A stretch of DNA of 64,000 nucleotides from Exophiala sp. HKRS030 (GCA_023897205.1 JAHWDD010000002.1:1240001-1304000); one strand, 5' to 3'. Shown: positions 11,161-22,248, counted from the stretch's first letter. Notes: generated from the letters alone by a model not told the origin. Numbers and translations: made by a program.

Positions 11161-12438
11161 ATGCCTGAGATCGCCGAGGTCGCCCGCACGGTGCACTACA
11201 TTCGCAAACTCCTCGTGGGCAAAACTATCGCCAAGGTCGTAGCGAATGAAGACAACAATGTTTATGGTAAAGCGGGATGCTCACATACAGAATTCCAAAA
11301 ACACATGACCGGCAAACAAGTCGTCGATGTCGGCCAACAAGGCAAATATTTCTGGATGATAATGTCGTCACCTCCTCATCCCGTCATGCACTTTGGCATG
11401 TCCGGCTGGCTCAAGTTCAAGGACGAACACACGTACTACTATCGCCCCAAGGAGGGAGAGGCGGAAGAACCCTGGCCACCCAAATTTATGAAATTCCTGC
11501 TCGAAACCGAGCCCGCTCCGCCCGAGAACAATGATGGCGATGAGAAGGAGAAAAATGTTGAGGCTGCTTTTGTGGATATGAGGCGCTTCGCGAGGATCAG
11601 ACTCGTCGACTGTCCAGCAAAAGAGATCCGAAACGTGACGCCTCTCAAAGAAAACGGCCCTGACCCTGTAATCGACAAGGACGTTGTGACGGTGGAGTGG
11701 TTGAGGAACAAATGTCAAGCCAAAAAAGTGCCGATCAAAGCGATGCTGCTCGATCAGGCCAACATCAGCGGCATCGGGAACTGGGTGGGCGACGAGATTA
11801 TGTACAACGCAAAGATGCACCCGGAGCAGTACGCAAACACTCTGTCGGACGATCAGATCGCGCAGCTCCACAAGAGTATCCAGTATGTGTGTACCACCGC
11901 GGTCGACCTGCTGGGGGACTCTGAAAAGTTTCCGGACGATTGGTTGTTCAAGCACAGGTGGCAGAAGGGCAAGAAGAATGCGTCAAATACGTTGCCCAAC
12001 GGGGAGAAGATTGCTTTCCTTACGGTCGGAGGGCGGACAAGTGCAGTCGTCCCCAGCGTCCAGAAGAAGACTGGACCCGTGGCGAAAGAGATGGACGAGG
12101 CCGAGATTGTCGACGGTGAAGAAGAGAAAAAGCCAAAAGCCAAGGGAAAGAAGAGGAAGGCGGTAGTTGACGAAGACGAGGACGATGCTGAGGAGGAGGT
12201 CATCATGCCCCAGAAGAAGAAGACAACTGCAAGAGGCAACAAGAAGGCAGTGGTCAAGGATGAGGTAGATGATGCAGGGACGGCTATTAATGGTACAGTG
12301 AAGGGGCAGACAGGGAAGCAAGTCAAACAAGAGTCGACCGCTACAGAGATCAAGCCAAAACCCAAAAAGCCTGAAGTTGGCAAAGCTACAGAGGACAATA
12401 GTGGGAGAAGGAGGTCTGGTCGTTTGAGCAAGTCTTGA
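11161..12438 (+). CDS. formamidopyrimidine-DNA glycosylase (Fpg/MutM-type)
   Basis: Bifunctional base-excision-repair glycosylase/AP lyase for oxidised purines and related lesions. Intronless, 425 aa. The mature N-terminus PEIAEV supplies the catalytic Pro2 and Glu3. VMHFGMSGWLKF and DMRRFARIRL are beta-sandwich family blocks. The helix-two-turn-helix region carries ANISGIGNWVGDEIMY. After it, GGRTSAVVPSVQKK replaces the cysteine zinc finger of bacterial Fpg, as in plant and fungal zincless members. The last 110 or so residues are a Lys/Glu-rich tail with repeated basic patches (KPKAKGKKRK, PQKKK), likely for DNA binding and nuclear import. Start chosen because the Met-Pro-Glu start is catalytically required. 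Confidence 0.94.
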   Translation: MPEIAEVARTVHYIRKLLVGKTIAKVVANEDNNVYGKAGCSHTEFQKHMTGKQVVDVGQQGKYFWMIMSSPPHPVMHFGMSGWLKFKDEHTYYYRPKEGEAEEPWPPKFMKFLLETEPAPPENNDGDEKEKNVEAAFVDMRRFARIRLVDCPAKEIRNVTPLKENGPDPVIDKDVVTVEWLRNKCQAKKVPIKAMLLDQANISGIGNWVGDEIMYNAKMHPEQYANTLSDDQIAQLHKSIQYVCTTAVDLLGDSEKFPDDWLFKHRWQKGKKNASNTLPNGEKIAFLTVGGRTSAVVPSVQKKTGPVAKEMDEAEIVDGEEEKKPKAKGKKRKAVVDEDEDDAEEEVIMPQKKKTTARGNKKAVVKDEVDDAGTAINGTVKGQTGKQVKQESTATEIKPKPKKPEVGKATEDNSGRRRSGRLSKS

Positions 12439-12701
12439 AAAGCGAAAGGCACCATCATCATGGAGTTACTCCATGGCTGTATTACTATTTTCCGCAAATC
12501 CAAAAAAGAACCTCTATTGCACTGCTTCTGTCTGAATCTACCTTGAAGGAATCATGTTCTTTAGGAGCAATCTTGGGATAATGTTGATAAAAGTTACAAA
12601 ACAACCTATTGAATGATACAAAAGCTCTCATTAACCCATGCAAAAGTAGTCATGAATCATCAGTCCCAAATCATAAAATGACGGCGTGAGTATGAACAAC
12701 A

Positions 12702-14360
12702 TCACGGCCGTCCACCACGCCCACGAGAAAACAGACCCCCGTTGTACTTGGGCCGGACGGGGGGTTCAAAGGTGGGCTCAACGCCCTCAATCTGCCCACT
12801 GCTGTTGCTGTTGGTGGGCACCATTTCCACCGGGCCATGCTCCGGCTTTGCCTGCTCCTCATCGCCGGGGGAGCCTTGGCCAGGAGCATTCACTACCGCC
12901 CTGTCGACCGCCCGTCTGTACGACGGGATCACATTCGTGGCCAGAGGGTATGTGAACACCAACAAGAAACAGCCCGCGGTCAACCACCACCCGGCAGAGA
13001 TGCCAACGGACTCGACCAGCTGACCCATCAGCGCGGGCTGTACGGCGCCGCCAGAGATGCTGAGAATCATGAGGGACTCACAGGTCGAGGTCCACTCCTC
13101 GTAGTCTGCCGTTGCACTCTCGAAGATCATCGGGAACGAGGGTGCTTCCCAGAACATGACCAGGACGGCCAACGCGATTGCCGCCGTGCCCGTGACCGAA
13201 GTGCCACCGGCGGTGAACGCGACAGCACCGCCGATGAAGGCGACGAGGACCAACCGAGGCTTGACCTTGGGCGTGGAGACAGCTGCGGCCGCAGTGAACC
13301 GCCCGACGACAAAGGCAGACTGTGCGATGGACATGCAAATGGCAGCCCATGCGTCGCTGGCGCACGCGTTGACCTTCATGTGCTCGATGAAAAACTGAGC
13401 AAAGGTCACCTGGCAGCCAAGGTTGAAAAAGTTGGCGCCAACGCCCCACCACACGCGAGAGTACCGCCACGAGACCAGAGGGTGCTTCCACTTCTTCCAG
13501 CCGCATTCCACAGCCGGAGGCAGTGGCACTTCCACCTCAGGCACCATCTTGGTGCGGAACAAGAGGAGCGCAATGATCACGCTGAGGCCGAAAATGACAC
13601 CTGCAACCCCACGGTAAAACGTGATGACCGAGCTGAGGTTGGAGCAAGAGGTGTCCTTGTTTTCAACCGGCATCAGACATTTTCCCGGGTGGACCGGGTC
13701 CGAGGCAGGTGCCTGCGACGACGTGTCCGGGTTGAAGACGAAAGCGTTGGCCAAGAAGGGAGCCACAACCGTTCCAATTCCGGCCCACGCCTGGGCAACC
13801 AAGATGCGCAAGGCTGCCTGCACGCGAGGACCGCAATTGACGGCATATGGGTTTGCCGAGCGCTCCAGAGTCGAGACACCAAGCCCAACGATGAAATGGG
13901 CGACCACCATGCCTGCAAGGCTGCAACCCCCTGCGGCGAACGACATCATCAGGTCGCCAAAAGCAAGAAGGAAGAGACCGACAACCATGGCGACTCGATA
14001 GCCGCATTTCTTGACCAAGGGACCCCCGATGAGGAGGGCACCGGGGATGTATGCCGTATAGTAACCAGCCGCGAGCCCGGCAGCCTGCCCGCGGCTGATA
14101 CCCATCGCCACTTTGACGTGGTAATTCATGATGTCTGCAGGACGGTTAGCAACAGTTCCCTGAAGATATTCAGAGGCTATATAAGACGTACCTAATAGGC
14201 CATAGGCCAAACCCCACAAGAAAAACAGAATGCTGACGACAGCAATCGGTATAATGGTATCTCGGGGCTTGATAAGCCCCGAGTGGCGTCCACGTTGGAC
14301 GTCGAAACGCTTGATGTGCTCCATGCAATTATGGAGACCACCAAGGACAGAAGCAAACAT
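12702..14360 (-). CDS. MFS permease, FucP-like (fucose/hexose:H+ symporter)
   Basis: Twelve-helix major-facilitator sugar permease of the FucP family, probably in the plasma membrane. Minus-strand exons: 14360-14192 and 14134-12702. The 57-nt intron has donor GTACGT and acceptor CTGCAG and joins GLL to DIMNYHVKV. The intron is a multiple of three without a stop, so an unspliced reading would wrongly add 19 residues. Product is 533 aa. Family blocks: SILFFLWGLAYGLLD, GYYTAYIPGALLIGGPLVKKCGYR, ERSANPYAVNCGP and the C-terminal half with WEAPSFPMIFESATADYEEW. The C-terminal tail of about 70 residues is hydrophilic. The start at 14360 puts a short cytosolic leader before helix 1. A TATA-like stretch lies near 14505. 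Substrate is inferred; a fucosidase gene lies 5 kb away but is not adjacent. Confidence 0.88.
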   Translation of the reverse strand: MFASVLGGLHNCMEHIKRFDVQRGRHSGLIKPRDTIIPIAVVSILFFLWGLAYGLLGTSYIASEYLQGTVANRPADIMNYHVKVAMGISRGQAAGLAAGYYTAYIPGALLIGGPLVKKCGYRVAMVVGLFLLAFGDLMMSFAAGGCSLAGMVVAHFIVGLGVSTLERSANPYAVNCGPRVQAALRILVAQAWAGIGTVVAPFLANAFVFNPDTSSQAPASDPVHPGKCLMPVENKDTSCSNLSSVITFYRGVAGVIFGLSVIIALLLFRTKMVPEVEVPLPPAVECGWKKWKHPLVSWRYSRVWWGVGANFFNLGCQVTFAQFFIEHMKVNACASDAWAAICMSIAQSAFVVGRFTAAAAVSTPKVKPRLVLVAFIGGAVAFTAGGTSVTGTAAIALAVLVMFWEAPSFPMIFESATADYEEWTSTCESLMILSISGGAVQPALMGQLVESVGISAGWWLTAGCFLLVFTYPLATNVIPSYRRAVDRAVVNAPGQGSPGDEEQAKPEHGPVEMVPTNSNSSGQIEGVEPTFEPPVRPKYNGGLFSRGRGGRP

Positions 14361-15250
14361 TGTGAAGTAAGTCAAAGGTCTTGCTTTGACACAGTGTGAT
14401 ACAATAAGATAAGATGAATGAAGATTGAAGATTGGGGGCACGTTGTTCAGAAAGTGTGTGAACAGATGATGGAAGAGAGAGGACAAGAATGAGACCTGCG
14501 TCTGTTTATATAGATATTTGGCAGACAGAGGAGCCCCATCCCATGAGGATCTGTGGACCTGCCTGCATGCGAGGCATATTCGAGGAGGCTGCTCGCGTCT
14601 CCAGATTCCGCACCTACGTTATGGAGGAAAAGCATGGAAGTAGACCACTCAGAAAAGGAGGTTGGATGAATTACCTTTCGATATTATGGGCTCATCTTGA
14701 CTATCGCTTTGCGATGGACATGATCTGCGACCTTGTGATGCCTTGTTCAGTGGCGAAGAAGTTTTTTTGTTGAGAAAATGAGGGGGAAGTCTTCGGCGCA
14801 TCTTTGTGATCACCTCATTCCGCGCTCTATCCAAAAACAAAAACAAACTAGGACGTCAGTAGTGATCATTCATCATGTTTGCGGAGGAGATCAGCGAGAT
14901 GCGATCTAGACGGGGATCATCTGGGGACTTTGAGTTGCGCAGAGCACATAACTAGTATTGTTGCTGCAAAGTCATAGGAAGACCAGACATTAAATGAATG
15001 CAGGTGTAGGTTAGGATTTGACGGACTGTACCGCGCAGATGTCGTGATGTTGTGATGTTGATGTCGCGCGACGTCGCAAACTTAGGCGCCTCAGGCTCTA
15101 CAAGGTAATGCTTGGCGCTTCTCGGGGCGGCATTGGATGTGGATTAGTCACGATATCTGTCATCTTCAAGATACTTGCAACTAGTTAACCATTCTTTGTT
15201 GACGTTCTGTCTTCCGCAGCGAAACGGCGGTTGATGCTGACGATAGATTC
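14361..15250. other. divergent promoter region
   Basis: 890 bases between the FucP-like permease (minus) and the FSH-type hydrolase (plus). No gene seen. The sequence ATATAGATATT near 14506 is a plausible core promoter element for the permease. Confidence 0.5.
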
Positions 15251-16171
15251 ATGAATAGGCTTTTCTTCAACACAACAATCATTCGATCATTTCAATCGTC
15301 CGGAACCGCTTTCTTTTGCCTGGTTCGGCCTACACAAGCACGACATCTCTCGATTATGCCTGCTGCAAAGGACTCCCCCACGATTAAAGTATTGATGCTT
15401 CATGGCTACACTCAGAGCGGACCACTGTTCCACGCGAAGACGCGGGCCATGGAGAAACACCTGCAAAAGGCCTTTCCCGGACTTTCTTTGAGCTATCCTA
15501 CAGGCCCCGTACAGCTTAGGCCAAAAGACGTGCCCGGTTATGATCCAACGTCAAGTGACGATCCTGACAGCGTTGAAGCATACGGATGGTGGCGTCGTTC
15601 GGACACATCGGATCCGCCAGAGTATGTTCGGTTGGAGGATGGTCTAGAAACTATCGCCAAGGTCCTCGAGACCGAAGGCCCTTTTGACGGGGTGATCGGA
15701 TTTTCACAAGGCGCAGCGATGGCCACCATGGTGGCCTCTTTGCTAGAGGGCGAATCTCGAAAAAAAGCATTCGAACAGGCAAGGTCGAAATCACCACTGG
15801 CAATTCCTTACCCTATGTCATTCGAGCGTCTCAATCACCCGCCTCTCAAATTCGGCGCGGCATATTGTGGGTTCAGAGCGCCGGGCGAGAGATACAGAGG
15901 TTTCTACGAGGCACCTCATGTCCAAACTCCCTTTATCCATTTCATTGGCAGTCTCGACAGCGTAGTTGAGGAGGCGAGGACACAGGGACTGGTTGATGCT
16001 ACTGGAGGGGAAGGAAAGACGCAGGTCATCATGCATCCTGGTGGCCATTTTGTGCCGAGTGGAAAGCAGTACCTCGATACTATCGCCGCTTTTATCAGGG
16101 AGAAAATGTCATCGCAAACTGTGGACACAGATCAGGACGAAAAAGTAGAGGATATGGATGTGCCATTCTGA
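15251..16171 (+). CDS. FSH-type serine hydrolase (OVCA2/Fsh1 family)
   Basis: Alpha/beta-hydrolase of the family serine hydrolase (FSH) group, related to yeast Fsh1 and human OVCA2; acts on esters, natural substrate unknown. Intronless, 306 aa. The core opens KVLMLHGYTQSG. The nucleophile elbow GFSQGAA supplies the Ser; FIGSLDSVV gives the acid and HPGGHFVP the His. The first 35 residues (Arg, Ser and Phe-rich, ending RPTQARHLSIM) resemble a mitochondrial presequence. A second in-frame ATG at 15356 (MPAAKDSP) fits the cytosolic form of the family. Both starts are plausible, so dual targeting is possible. The gene stands alone between unrelated neighbours. Confidence 0.9.
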   Translation: MNRLFFNTTIIRSFQSSGTAFFCLVRPTQARHLSIMPAAKDSPTIKVLMLHGYTQSGPLFHAKTRAMEKHLQKAFPGLSLSYPTGPVQLRPKDVPGYDPTSSDDPDSVEAYGWWRRSDTSDPPEYVRLEDGLETIAKVLETEGPFDGVIGFSQGAAMATMVASLLEGESRKKAFEQARSKSPLAIPYPMSFERLNHPPLKFGAAYCGFRAPGERYRGFYEAPHVQTPFIHFIGSLDSVVEEARTQGLVDATGGEGKTQVIMHPGGHFVPSGKQYLDTIAAFIREKMSSQTVDTDQDEKVEDMDVPF

Positions 16172-16576
16172 GTCAGATCTTGTGTACCACCTCATATATG
16201 CCAGACGTTCATAGATGATACCCCCATAGACAAGATCTAGACTTAAGAGGCCCTGGGAAATGGATGTGTTCAAAGATGACTCTTTGATGAGGCGACGACG
16301 AATAGGCAAATACATCTGTGCCTACGGTGATTGGCCGGAGGAGATGAAATTCTTTATCACGTGATTAAATGTAGCTTAAAAAAGTTTAGCGTGTCGGTTG
16401 CCGCCAAGACTGCGCCAAAATCCAGACGGTTCGCACACTTCTTCAACCCCCCGACCATTTCTACTCTTGACCAACCATCATTTCACTCGACATCGTCGCA
16501 GCTACAATCCTTTTTTGAGTAATCCAGCACTCATCTTCAAGCGAAAGTCTCGAGTCGAATTAATCAAGCCGTCAAA
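16172..16576. other. intergenic: RPS27 promoter and 5' leader
   Basis: 405 bases between the hydrolase stop and the RPS27 ATG. The right part is pyrimidine-rich, as is common before fungal ribosomal-protein genes. No gene seen. Confidence 0.5.
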
Positions 16577-17034
16577 ATGGTATGCACAACTCTACAACAC
16601 TGCCACAAATCAATGATTGCAAAATTCTCTTTACTCCGCCTTGGTGGAAGCACACGATCAGGTGGCAACCACCATCACTCTCAATGCCATCGCAATCAAT
16701 CATGAAAATTCATGCTGAGAAATTTCTGTATAGGTTCTCGCAGTCGATCTCCTAAACCCAACGCCTCAGGCTGAGGCCCGCAAGCACAAGCTCAAGGTAC
16801 GACTATTGTGAAGAACAGTATTGGAACAAAATCTAACCTCAAGTTGTCAAGACCCTCGTCCCAGGCCCCCGATCATTCTTCATGGACGTCAAGTGCCCCG
16901 GCTGCTTCACAATCACCACCGTCTTCTCGCACGCCGACTCGGTCGTCCAGTGCGCAGGCTGCCAAACCGTCCTCTGCCAACCCACCGGTGGCAAGGCCAG
17001 ACTCACAGAGGGCTGCTCTTTCCGAAGAAAGTAG
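16577..17034 (+). CDS. RPS27: 40S ribosomal protein eS27, 3 exons
   Basis: Zinc-binding protein of the small ribosomal subunit. Exons 16577-16579, 16734-16796 and 16852-17034 give 82 aa, the family's usual length. The first coding exon is just the ATG, followed by a 154-nt intron; the second intron is 55 nt. The protein begins [20 protein letters not shown]. It carries the C4 zinc motif as [14 protein letters not shown] followed by [20 protein letters not shown], and ends EGCSFRRK. Both joins are phase 0. Placing the first intron directly after the start codon is a known arrangement in ribosomal-protein genes. Confidence 0.96.
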
Positions 17035-17956
17035 ACGAACCAGAAAATGAAAATGATTTGATGGGCATGTTTTTTGCTTGATAGAAGATGGATTCCCAGA
17101 CTCCCCCTTGTCGCCAGATTCACACAAAATGATTTGGAGTTCCGGATATCTTGCAAAAGAAGACTTTTCACACACGCATGGCGAGGAAACCTCTTGTGAT
17201 TAACGACAAAACAAGACAGCACGATCTTGCTGTTCTACTCTTTTTCGACCAAATGGATGGGGAATGCTTTTTTTCTGCAAAACAAGAACGAAAAAAGTCT
17301 TTCAGTGCTTGGGATGATGGGCAGAGGCTTGCGGGATCCTGCATGAACATACACTTCTCTTTTTTTAGCTTGTGATGTGAGGACGGCAGATCTTGCATGT
17401 TGATGAGGCCTTTGACCTAGCGTTCAAGGCTCAATCATGGTGCATTCGTGGATGGTTCATGTACATTTAGTCCATGGGCAATCAATAAAAAAATCTTCCA
17501 AAAGCATCTTGTGGTTCTGTTAAATTTTTGTCATTACTCGTACAGGGTCTAGTTTGTAGTTTCTCGTCAGCGCCAGCTTTGGCTTCAGCAATATTGCCGA
17601 CACCTCTAATGTGGCAGTAGTTCATTTTTGGTTCACTCCTGCCTGGGTCGTACTTGTGCTTGAACTTCCACCCCGAGGTAAGATCAACCGTGCAATATCC
17701 CTCTCCAGCGACACCAACTTCGTAGCCAACTCGATAGGGTAGTCCGGTGAGATTCATGGCAATGAAGGCCATAGGTGAAGACAGTTGAGAACACCACGCC
17801 GGGTATCCTGTCGTTGGTATTGGTGTGGCATGTCACCAGTGATCCTCTCTCACAACCATACTCTTTGCACATAACCACCCTCTCAGAGTCATACCTTTGG
17901 TGCTCGGTAGTAATTCTCTCTTGCAAAAAACAAATCCCACCCTTTCTGGTTGGTCT
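17035..17956. other. convergent 3' flanks of RPS27 and RRP40
   Basis: 922 bases between two converging genes. A 96-codon minus-strand frame at 17482-17772 is open but has no recognisable family or neighbouring exons. I do not call it a gene. Confidence 0.45.
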
Positions 17957-18694
17957 TCATCCACGTTCCAAATCCCCCATTATTCGATTGACGAGCTTCT
18001 TCTGCTCCTTCTCCTTCAACTCCGACTCGTCCATCTCCCTCAGACACCTACCGACGGCGCAAACGCCTCTGACACCGGCCTCGGCACACTCGACCCAGAC
18101 CTTGCCGTTGCAGCCCACGGCGATCTCGAACCCGCCCGGCAACCTCGAACCCATTTCATCCAGAGCCACCACGCCGACCTTTTTCAACAACCGCTCCGCC
18201 AGGCCGGGACTCACGTCAAACACCATCCCGTTCGTCAAAGGTCCGAGGCCGTCTGGTTCCGCCTTTCCCGTACTCGGGTTCACGCAACTCAACTCCACCT
18301 CCATGTTCTTCTGGGCCGACACGACTTTTGCGTACACCAAATCGTTCGGTTTCAAGTTGGGTCGGGTTTTCTTGGTGGCGCCCTCAAACGCCAACTGTGG
18401 GAGTATGGCCGGCGGCGAGTGGGCGTTGATGTAAACGTGGAAGTAATCAATCGAGGAACCTCGCACCTGGGCGATGACCAAGTCTCCCGCTTTGGGAACG
18501 TATCTCGCGTCGGGAGCCGATACCTGCGCGGCTTTTTTGCGGTAATCCACTTCCAGTAAACCACCTATTGTGGCCGTGTATTCGTGCGTCGTCGGGTTTG
18601 GTCTCAGGCCTCGACCTATTTTGCGTTTTTGTGATGTTGGTAGTTGATTGCTCGCGACAACGTCCCCCGGGAGGACGATTTGTGTCGTCGCCAT
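17957..18694 (-). CDS. RRP40: exosome cap subunit Rrp40
   Basis: S1/KH-domain RNA-binding cap protein of the RNA exosome, acting in nuclear and cytoplasmic 3'-5' RNA processing and decay. Intronless, 245 aa from the ATG at 18694; the frame stays open upstream, but MATTQIVLPGDVV is the expected N-terminus. Order: N-terminal domain with GRGLRPNPTTHEYTATIGG, S1 domain (YVPKAGDLVIAQVRGSSIDYFHVYI split by family insertions), then the KH region with LTNGMVFDVSPGLAERLL and FEIAVGCNGKVWVEC. The GxNGxxW-type motif is characteristic of Rrp40. The end is Lys/Glu-rich. Confidence 0.95.
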   Translation of the reverse strand: MATTQIVLPGDVVASNQLPTSQKRKIGRGLRPNPTTHEYTATIGGLLEVDYRKKAAQVSAPDARYVPKAGDLVIAQVRGSSIDYFHVYINAHSPPAILPQLAFEGATKKTRPNLKPNDLVYAKVVSAQKNMEVELSCVNPSTGKAEPDGLGPLTNGMVFDVSPGLAERLLKKVGVVALDEMGSRLPGGFEIAVGCNGKVWVECAEAGVRGVCAVGRCLREMDESELKEKEQKKLVNRIMGDLERG

Positions 18695-19178
18695 AACTGT
18701 TTGTATTCTTGCAAAAACAGCAAAACCAGTAATAAAACTAGATGCTCTTGAGACTCTTTTGGATTCCCGTTTGGCAGGACCTTTACGAGGGTGGTTGTTA
18801 CCACGAAGTAACAGAAACAGAGACGCCAAGACCAGGTAAATCTGATATTGAAGGTAGAAACTCTTCTTTGGGGATGTGGTTGTGCCGCCCTATCAACTCG
18901 AATGATGTTGGAGAGAACAATTTCTTGCGCTGCTTTACGCGCCAAGATGCCCCTTTAAATAATCTATTCGCTTCATTGCCCCTTCATCATCGGTGCCCTC
19001 GAGTACAAACTGTGATCTTATCCTTTTGGTTTCTTGCTCTATCCTGTTCGAAAGCAGTAAGCTTTTGGAGCTATGCGGATACAGAGTGTGTCTAAAGAAC
19101 CTTATGGTGTGGTGTTGAAGCTACTTGATTGAGCACGCTGTATACACAACAGTCATCTTCTTTCACGCACATTACGCC
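18695..19178. other. intergenic: RRP40 promoter / fucosidase 3' flank
   Basis: 484 bases between two minus-strand genes. No gene seen. Confidence 0.5.
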
Positions 19179-22028
19179 TCAAGCCAGCGTGATATTGTAC
19201 GTCGTGCCCTTTACAGACTTGAGATGCACAAACTTGCCCGATCCCATACCCTCGATCTTGATGGAGGTGGCATTCTGGCTGTTCAGGCTCCCGATCGCCG
19301 CTTTCCCAAGGGTCACGTACGCCTCCTGGCCCAAGTTCGAGGTGATGCTGGCACCGGTGAGTGTGCCCTTACTCGACCAGCTCATGTCGACTTGGAAGCC
19401 TCCTCGCGCGACGAGACCAGATACCGAACCGCCTCCGTTGGCTCCCCAGGCCGGCGGAAGGGTCGGGAGGAGTCGGATCAGAACCGCCTTGTCCAGGTCT
19501 CCGGTGTAAGCGGCTCTCAGTCCGTTGGCAGTGGTGCCATTTGACATTGTCGCCACGTTCTCGTGACTCTGGAGCAAAGCTTCTACGACACCGGCTGGAG
19601 TGCCAAAGTTACCGTCGATCTGGAACGGTGCAGGGTACCCGTAGTTGAGCAGAGAAGTATTGAAGGTGCAATTGTTGAGCTGGTTTACAAAGTAGTCGTG
19701 TACGATGTCGGTGTCGTACGTCCTTGCGGCGAGGGCGACTGTCCAAGCGCGAGGCCAGCCGCAGGAACCGCCGCCATTACTGTCAAAAAGCAACTGTCAG
19801 GATGCAGATTCTCCACATAACAACAGATCCATTTTGTTCTCTTCTTCTCTCTCATGTGGGGAAAGAGGATGGTTTGGGGAACTTACACGAGACGATGGTT
19901 CAAACTCGTCAATGCAGCATTGAAGGTGGTCGTATTGGATGCCGTGATCCGTCCGAGAGGGTAGAGACCTACGAGATGGGACATGTGACCTATACCTGGC
20001 AGAGCCTGTTGTTTTGTTTATTGTCAGAACCAATCACCGAAACTCCCAGTGCTGTTTCTGAAATGATAAGAGCCGAAAAGAGGGGGCTTGAGACTTACCT
20101 CTTCGAAATCCTCGATCCACTCCGCGATACCATCATACTGATTCAATCTCAGTGGAGGCAGCTTCGCCCTCATGGCGGTGACCTGGTCTGCGAAAGCGGT
20201 GTCATTGGTGATACCCAGCGCATCTTGTGCCTCGAGGATGAAACCAAACAGCTCCCACAGAAGTGTGTTGTCGATGGTCGGCCCGGCGGTGATGGACACC
20301 TGTTGCTTCGAGGCGTTGGGGGCGTAGTAGATGTTCTCTGGCGAAAGGGATGGGTTCGTGACCATGTAGTCTCCCCAGGGGGTCAAAAAGTCAAGGGCAA
20401 ACTCCGCGTTGGCCTTGAGAGCAGGGTACATCCGCTGCAACATGGCCGTGTCGCCCGTGAACCTGTAGTGCTCGATTACGTGCGTGATCAGCCACGTGGC
20501 TCCCATGGGCCAAAACGTCGACGAGAGGTAGTTATCCTGAGGAGCAGAGTCTCCCCAAAGATCGACGTTGTGGTGAGATACTGTTCCGGAACAATTGTAC
20601 ATGTCTCTGGCCACCTCCATCCCCTCGGCCGTCATGGTTTGGATCAAGTCGTGCAAAGGCCCAACCAGGTCGGACAGTCCTGCAATATTCGAAAGAGTCA
20701 GACAATGAATTGGTAGAACGAAAGAAAAGGAAAAGGACTGAATTGTCAAGTTAGTGGATGCCTGCCTTACCTGTGGTCAAACTGGGCCAATAGTTCATCT
20801 CTGAATGCTGTTGTTAGAAGACATAACCACAATACTTGTCGTCTCACTTACGTAGATTGATATTGATCGTATACTTGGACCCCCACATCGGATCGAAATC
20901 TTCACTCCATATACCCTGGAGATTAGGAGGCAGGGTTCCATTTCGCGAAGTTGCAATCAGCAAGTATCTCGCGTACTGAAAGTACAACACGGACAGTTCC
21001 GGGTCGAAGCTCTTTGGCTTGATCGCAACCATTCTCGCCGGAGTCGACATGTTTCTTTGCTTCGCCAACGAAGTCCCAAGGTTCAGCTGGAGCCGGTCGT
21101 AATATTGTTTGTAGTCTTCAACGTGGTCCGCGCGGAGGGTGTCGTACGTGTCTGGAGAGAACACCCCGAGGTCCTTGAGCACCGCACTTCGGGTGTCATT
21201 GGTCCGGACGGTTGTGTGTGCAGAGATATAGACGTACGCCTCGTCTGCACCGTCACACAGAACATAGTCTCCCAGCGTAGAGACCCTTCCACCGGTCGCA
21301 ACGACCCTCGCACCAACCGCAGAACCGATTGAGTTGGCCCCTCCGCTGCGGCTACCCATCACTATGGTATTGCCGTTGACTGGTTGTGAGTAGTCTTCCC
21401 AGCGGTTGAGAGAGGCCTCATCTCTGTCAAGATGGATGTTGAAGTTGATGGAACCAGGTTCACTCGCGTTGAGACGGATGACAATGATGTCGGCTGGGTT
21501 GCTCACCAGATATTCACGCTGGAAAGAGATGTTGGAGTTGACAAAGTACACTCCGGCGGTGGCGTCGGCCAGGTCGAGCCATCTCTCGTAGTTGGTGATG
21601 TTTCCCGTCACGTTCTGAGCCAGGGTCAGGTATCCAAGTGGCTCGTAGTGTTGGGTTGAAACAGGCGTTCCCACGTAGCCCAGACTCCCAAGTTCCTGTG
21701 CCTGTTGGATGTAGCCTTGCCGAACTTGTGCCTGCATCCTTCCCACGCTCTGTACGGCATCAGGGTTGACACGACGGAGCAGGGGACCAGACCAGTACGA
21801 ATCCTCGTTCAAGGTGACGTGGTCAGACGTCACATCACCCGTCGAGATGGCACCGAGTCTGCCATTCCCCAACGGGTACCCATCAGTCAGATTCAATCCT
21901 GCCTCATCAGCCCAGATGCGTGATGGAAGAGCAGAAGAGTTGGGAGGTCGAACAGCTGCTGTTAGTGCTGGGCTTGACAGAATAAGCAACGAGGCAGCGA
22001 CCCCAAAGACCTTTGTTACTGCCATCAT
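19179..22028 (-). CDS. secreted GH95 alpha-L-fucosidase, 5 exons
   Basis: Inverting 1,2-alpha-L-fucosidase-type hydrolase that trims fucose from xyloglucan or other fucosylated glycans outside the cell. Minus-strand exons: 22028-20852, 20800-20771 (30 nt), 20679-20099, 20005-19887 and 19779-19179, giving 835 aa, usual for fungal GH95. Introns of 51, 91, 93 and 107 nt are GT-AG and keep phase. A signal peptide covers about residues 1-24 after the ATG pair at 22028/22025. Family blocks: RIWADEAGLNLTDGYPLGNG, LNEDSYWSG, NLQGIWSEDFDPMWGSKY, INLQMNYWPSL, GATWLITHVIEHYRFTGD, PGIGHMSHLVGLYPLG and NGGGSCGWPRAWTVAL. Many N-x-S/T sites fit secretion. The promoter holds two GGCTAAA motifs. First gene of the putative hemicellulose locus. 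Confidence 0.93.
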
Positions 22029-22241
22029 CGCCAAATATTCTTGGAGTTGGTGGTCTCGATATCGAGTCTCAGAGACTCGCACCTTACTTGGCCACTGTAC
22101 CTTTTGTACCTATCCATTCAACGCTCGGTCACGTCGTCCAGTGGAATTGATTCTCAAAAAATTCCCGCAGGTTAAATTGTAGATCCTTTCATGGTACATC
22201 TACTATTTTCCTGGATCAATATATCAATGAAAACTATACCT

Positions 22242-22248
22242 TTTAGCC
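22242..22248 (-). promoter_or_regulatory. candidate XlnR/AraR-type site (GGCTAAA)
   Basis: Reads TTTAGCC on the plus strand, i.e. GGCTAAA toward the GH95 gene, 214 bases upstream of its ATG. GGCTAAA is the known Aspergillus XlnR/AraR-type binding core. Occupancy is inferred. Confidence 0.5.

Noticed and set aside
12837..14195. 452-codon open frame on the plus strand
   Set aside because: It is antisense to the FucP-like permease, whose helices and spliced intron are clear. Composition is His/Arg/Asp-rich without family character: a GC-rich shadow frame.
17482..17772. 96-codon minus-strand open frame between RPS27 and RRP40
   Set aside because: No family, no signal peptide, no splice partners; lies in the shared 3' region of two converging genes.
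19724..20716. 330-codon plus-strand open frame
   Set aside because: Antisense to the GH95 exons and introns; no recognisable domain.
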